DNA from: Ruminococcus sp.
GTDB taxonomy: Bacteria; Bacillota; Clostridia; Oscillospirales; Ruminococcaceae
Length of the DNA stretch: 64,000 nucleotides
Assembly (NCBI GenBank): GCA_017516465.1
Contig: JAFXCR010000030.1
Location: 40,359 to 104,358 of the forward strand
Reading direction: 5' to 3'
Part shown: one piece after another, positions 62,067 through 64,000 of the stretch
How positions within the stretch are numbered: position 1 is the stretch's first letter
Layout: every line of letters begins with the position of its first letter
Notes under the pieces: model-generated
What the model saw: only the letters and a program-made list of their open reading frames with translations
Told to the model about the DNA's origin: nothing
Databases searched by the model: none
Made by a program: the position numbers and the translations under genes

Positions 62067-63002
62067 ATGAAAATCTACGATATTTCACAGGAAGTTTTCA
62101 GCTGTCGTGTATATCCGGGCGATCCGATACCTGAAAAAAAGACGCTTAATTCAATGAAAAACGACGACTTGTATAATCTTACAGAATTCAGTATGTGCGC
62201 CCACAACGGTACACATATAGATGCACCATTTCATTTTATTAAAGACGGAAAAACTGTGGATGCTATAAACTTAGAGTCGTTTGTGGGAATGGCTTATGTG
62301 ACAGAACATCATGGAATTGTCTCCGGTGATGATGCTGCGGAAATGATCGAAAAAGCAAAAAAACAGAACTCGGAAGCAGCCAAAAGAATTCTGATAAAGG
62401 GTGACGCAGAAGTTTCTCCGGAAGCCGCGAAAATATTTGCCTCTGAGGAAATTTTACTTCTGGGAAATGAATCACAGACTGTCGGTCCGAAAAATGCCCC
62501 CATGGAAGTGCATCTGATACTTCTGACCGCAAATGTTGTCCTGCTTGAAGGAATTCGTCTGGCAAAAGTTTCAGAGGGTGTCTATCTTTTAAATGCTGCA
62601 CCGCTAAATTTATCCGGTGCGGATGGTTCGCCATGCAGAGCTGTGCTGATAGATGTTGTTGACAAAACATGGCATAAAATGATTGGCGATATTGTAACAG
62701 TTACAGTCGATAGACCGCTTGGAAGCTATCACCCTGAATACAAGAATATGTATTATCCTATTAATTACGGATATATCGAAGGAATTATTGCTCCCGACGG
62801 CGAGGAGCAAGATGCTTACATTTTAGGCGTAAATAAACCAGTTGACAAATTCACTGGTAAAATAATAGCAATAGTTCATAGATTTAATGATGTAGAAGAA
62901 AAATGGGTGGTATGTCCAGTTAAAGCTTCATTTAACAAAGAGGAAATACTGGAGCAAATACGGTTTCAAGAGCAGTATTATCAATCTGAAATTATAATGT
63001 AA
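62067..63002 (+). CDS. Cyclase-family (KynB-like) domain fused to a pyrophosphatase-like domain
   Basis: A 311-residue fusion. Residues about 1-205 are a metal-dependent cyclase/arylformamidase-type hydrolase with AHNGTHIDAPFHF as metal site and an apparent second motif NAAPLNLSGADGSPCRAVLI. Residues about 210-311 match a short inorganic-pyrophosphatase-like domain (VTVDRPLGSYHPEYKNMYYP, NYGYIEGIIAPDGEEQDAYI, RFNDVEEKWVV) found fused to various enzymes in Clostridia. The reaction is unknown. The ATG at 62067 follows GTGGAG. Confidence 0.78.
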   Translation: MKIYDISQEVFSCRVYPGDPIPEKKTLNSMKNDDLYNLTEFSMCAHNGTHIDAPFHFIKDGKTVDAINLESFVGMAYVTEHHGIVSGDDAAEMIEKAKKQNSEAAKRILIKGDAEVSPEAAKIFASEEILLLGNESQTVGPKNAPMEVHLILLTANVVLLEGIRLAKVSEGVYLLNAAPLNLSGADGSPCRAVLIDVVDKTWHKMIGDIVTVTVDRPLGSYHPEYKNMYYPINYGYIEGIIAPDGEEQDAYILGVNKPVDKFTGKIIAIVHRFNDVEEKWVVCPVKASFNKEEILEQIRFQEQYYQSEIIM

Positions 63003-63140
63003 ATCCCAATTTATCTGACTGATTATTCAGCATTTGAAAATCTCTGCATAGCATCACCCAGAATACTCCCGAATCATTATTTAAGAAAAATTTGGATATT
63101 TTTATATGGAATATTTCAGCTTAATCGGCAAATAATAACA

Positions 63141-63166
63141 CCGCAATCAAATTTTTATTGCGGAGG
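63141..63166 (+). promoter_or_regulatory. Hairpin overlapping the spoVT ribosome site
   Basis: CCGCAAT (63141-63147) pairs with ATTGCGG (63157-63163); the last GG is the start of the GGAGG ribosome site. Folding would partly hide the site. Confidence 0.5.
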
Positions 63167-63172
63167 TTAACT

Positions 63173-63712
63173 ATGAAAGCAACTGGTATTGTAAGAAGAA
63201 TCGACGACCTTGGTCGTGTTGTAATCCCGAAAGAAATCCGACGTACTATGCGTATCCGTGAGGGCGACCCACTTGAAATATACACAAACAACGACGGTGA
63301 AGTAATCTTCAAGAAATATTCTGCTATAAGCGAAATGAGCGAAAACGCTTGCTATGTAGCAGATATCATGAACAAAATTGCCGGATGTCCCGTTGTGATA
63401 TTCGACAAGGATCATGCAGTGGCAAGCTCCGGTGTTCCAAAAAAAGAACTTCTTGAAAGACGTGTCACCGGTCAGCTGGAAGAACTCATGGAAAGCCGCG
63501 GACAGTATTTCTGCCCCAATGGCGACAGCAATAATTTCTTTCCCGCTGAAGGCTCAAAGCATACCGCTATTGCGGCTGTTCCTATCATAACTGCCGGCGA
63601 TGTCTCCGGCGCTGTTGTGTTCCTCAGTACAGAAAAATGCAGAGAAATCACCGACTTGCAGAAAAGTCTGATAAACGCAGCCGCTCAGTTCCTTGCAAAA
63701 AAAATAGAATAA
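63173..63712 (+). CDS. spoVT: Stage V sporulation protein T (AbrB-GAF)
   Basis: A 179-residue regulator. The N-terminal AbrB swapped-hairpin domain is near identical to the family consensus (VRRIDDLGRVVIPKEIRRT, REGDPLEI), followed by a GAF-like domain. SpoVT controls forespore genes in spore formers. The ATG at 63173 follows GGAGG. Its presence, with tepA and spoIIIE-type ftsK, suggests sporulation genes are retained, though ruminococci are not generally seen to sporulate. Confidence 0.92.
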   Translation: MKATGIVRRIDDLGRVVIPKEIRRTMRIREGDPLEIYTNNDGEVIFKKYSAISEMSENACYVADIMNKIAGCPVVIFDKDHAVASSGVPKKELLERRVTGQLEELMESRGQYFCPNGDSNNFFPAEGSKHTAIAAVPIITAGDVSGAVVFLSTEKCREITDLQKSLINAAAQFLAKKIE

Positions 63713-63750
63713 AACAACACTGTTCAGTTATAGTAGTACTTTTATGAGAG

Positions 63751-64000
63751 TTTATATGTATTTATCAGGGGAAACCTTTCTGAGGAAAGGTTTCCCCTGA
63801 ATCCCCTTCCAAAGACTTTTAATACTAAAATTTCCGCCTGACATATCACACTAATCAAGTAAATAAGAAATCTTGATTATATTTTCTGAGTGTGATATGT
63901 CAGGCGGAAATTTAATACTGAAAGTTTTAGGAAAGGAGTTTGAGGATTACTCCCCACTAAGTGGGGAGATGGCAGCTATGCTGCCAGAGGGGACAGGCTC
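63751..64000. repeat. Composite intergenic repeat, copy 2 (interrupted, runs off the window)
   Basis: The reverse complement of the outer parts of copy 1 at 48436-48625: AAACCTTTC/GAAAGGTTT hairpin (63771-63794), CCCCTTCCAAAGACTTTTAA and GAAAGTTTTAGGAAAGGAG. The central GGGGAG/GAGGGGAC module follows at 63950-63992 in the same orientation as in copy 1. It is split by the 87-bp element at 63827-63913. Confidence 0.8.
63827..63913. mobile_element. 87-bp MITE-like inverted-repeat element inserted in the composite repeat
   Basis: Perfect 25-bp terminal inverted repeats (63828-63852 and 63889-63913, AAATTTCCGCC ends) enclose 36 bp with an inner AATCAAG/CTTGATT hairpin. AATACT flanks both sides (63821-63826 and 63914-63919), or nine bases (TTTAATACT) if the overlap with the inverted repeat is counted, consistent with a target-site duplication. 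Copy 1 of the host repeat lacks it. No coding capacity. Confidence 0.88.

Noticed and set aside
63751-64000. Part of an IS element or prophage end
   Set aside because: No transposase or integrase frame is present; the structure is a repeat plus a short non-coding inverted-repeat insert.

Overview
The window looks like a chromosomal segment from a fibre-degrading Ruminococcus-type gut Clostridium (Oscillospiraceae, close to R. flavefaciens or R. albus in style). Evidence: three secreted proteins carry cellulosomal dockerin modules; there are Firmicutes hallmarks (T-box leader before valS, IspH-S1 fusion, TepA next to an FtsK/SpoIIIE translocase, SpoVT, DUF1292, UPF0210/UPF0237 pair); most promoters are near-consensus sigma-A boxes with 17-bp spacing; and almost every gene has a strong AGGAGG-type ribosome site. 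The assignment rests on recognised protein families, not on a database search.

Layout. 1-3.5 kb: a membrane-anchored GH3 hexosaminidase-like enzyme and a zinc-ribbon/vWA/C-type-lectin surface protein. 3.6-10 kb: two large cellulosomal hemicellulases, convergent: a GH30 glucuronoxylanase-CBM22-dockerin-CE1 esterase and a CBM35-GH26-GH5 double mannanase with a C-terminal dockerin. 10.2-13.5 kb: a DtxR-like regulator, a MurL-like glutamyl epimerase and a MurD-like ligase in one operon, suggesting the alternative route to D-Glu in peptidoglycan. 13.5-16.3 kb: an HD protein, an intracellular GH13 enzyme with a DUF1653 tail, and a tiny Asn-rich protein. 16.3-27.4 kb: a nine-gene minus-strand housekeeping operon (tepA, ftsK, ygiQ, MBL hydrolase, DUF3006, flavoprotein, cmk, plsC, ispH-S1). 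27.5-31.1 kb: membrane protein, class II aldolase, HD protein, O-acetylhomoserine sulfhydrylase. 31.2-35.3 kb: DUF4956 + VTC-type polyphosphate polymerase domain, divergent from a secreted dockerin/beta-helix protein with a long structured leader. 35.4-38.3 kb: small membrane protein, tRNA-Leu(CAA), PASTA/SH3 protein, UppP. 38.4-44.2 kb: T-box-controlled valS-folC operon with three inserted genes. 44.2-48.4 kb: gdhA, ABC exporter, DUF1292, microprotein. 48.4-52.1 kb: composite repeat, DUF11 protein, kinase, UPF0210, ACT protein. 52.2-56.1 kb: PHP phosphatase, Lrp regulator, aminotransferase, ispE, lipoprotein. 56.1-63 kb: an accessory-looking stretch of acetyltransferases, flavodoxin/FMN proteins, a TetR regulator with two clear operators, and domain fusions (ASCH-DUF1810; cyclase-pyrophosphatase-like). 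63.1-64 kb: spoVT and a second copy of the composite repeat, which has been split by an 87-bp miniature inverted-repeat element.

How it works together. Extracellularly, xylan and mannan are attacked by dockerin enzymes of two visibly different dockerin types, so they probably dock on different scaffoldin cohesins. The cell-envelope theme recurs: MurL/MurD, UppP, PlsC, Cmk/FtsK, PASTA and vWA/lectin surface proteins. The points most worth following are the MurL-MurD operon, the VTC/DUF4956/dockerin locus, the insertion element nested inside a larger repeat with a recognisable empty site elsewhere in the window, and the 148-bp double-coding overlap of ygiQ with the next gene.
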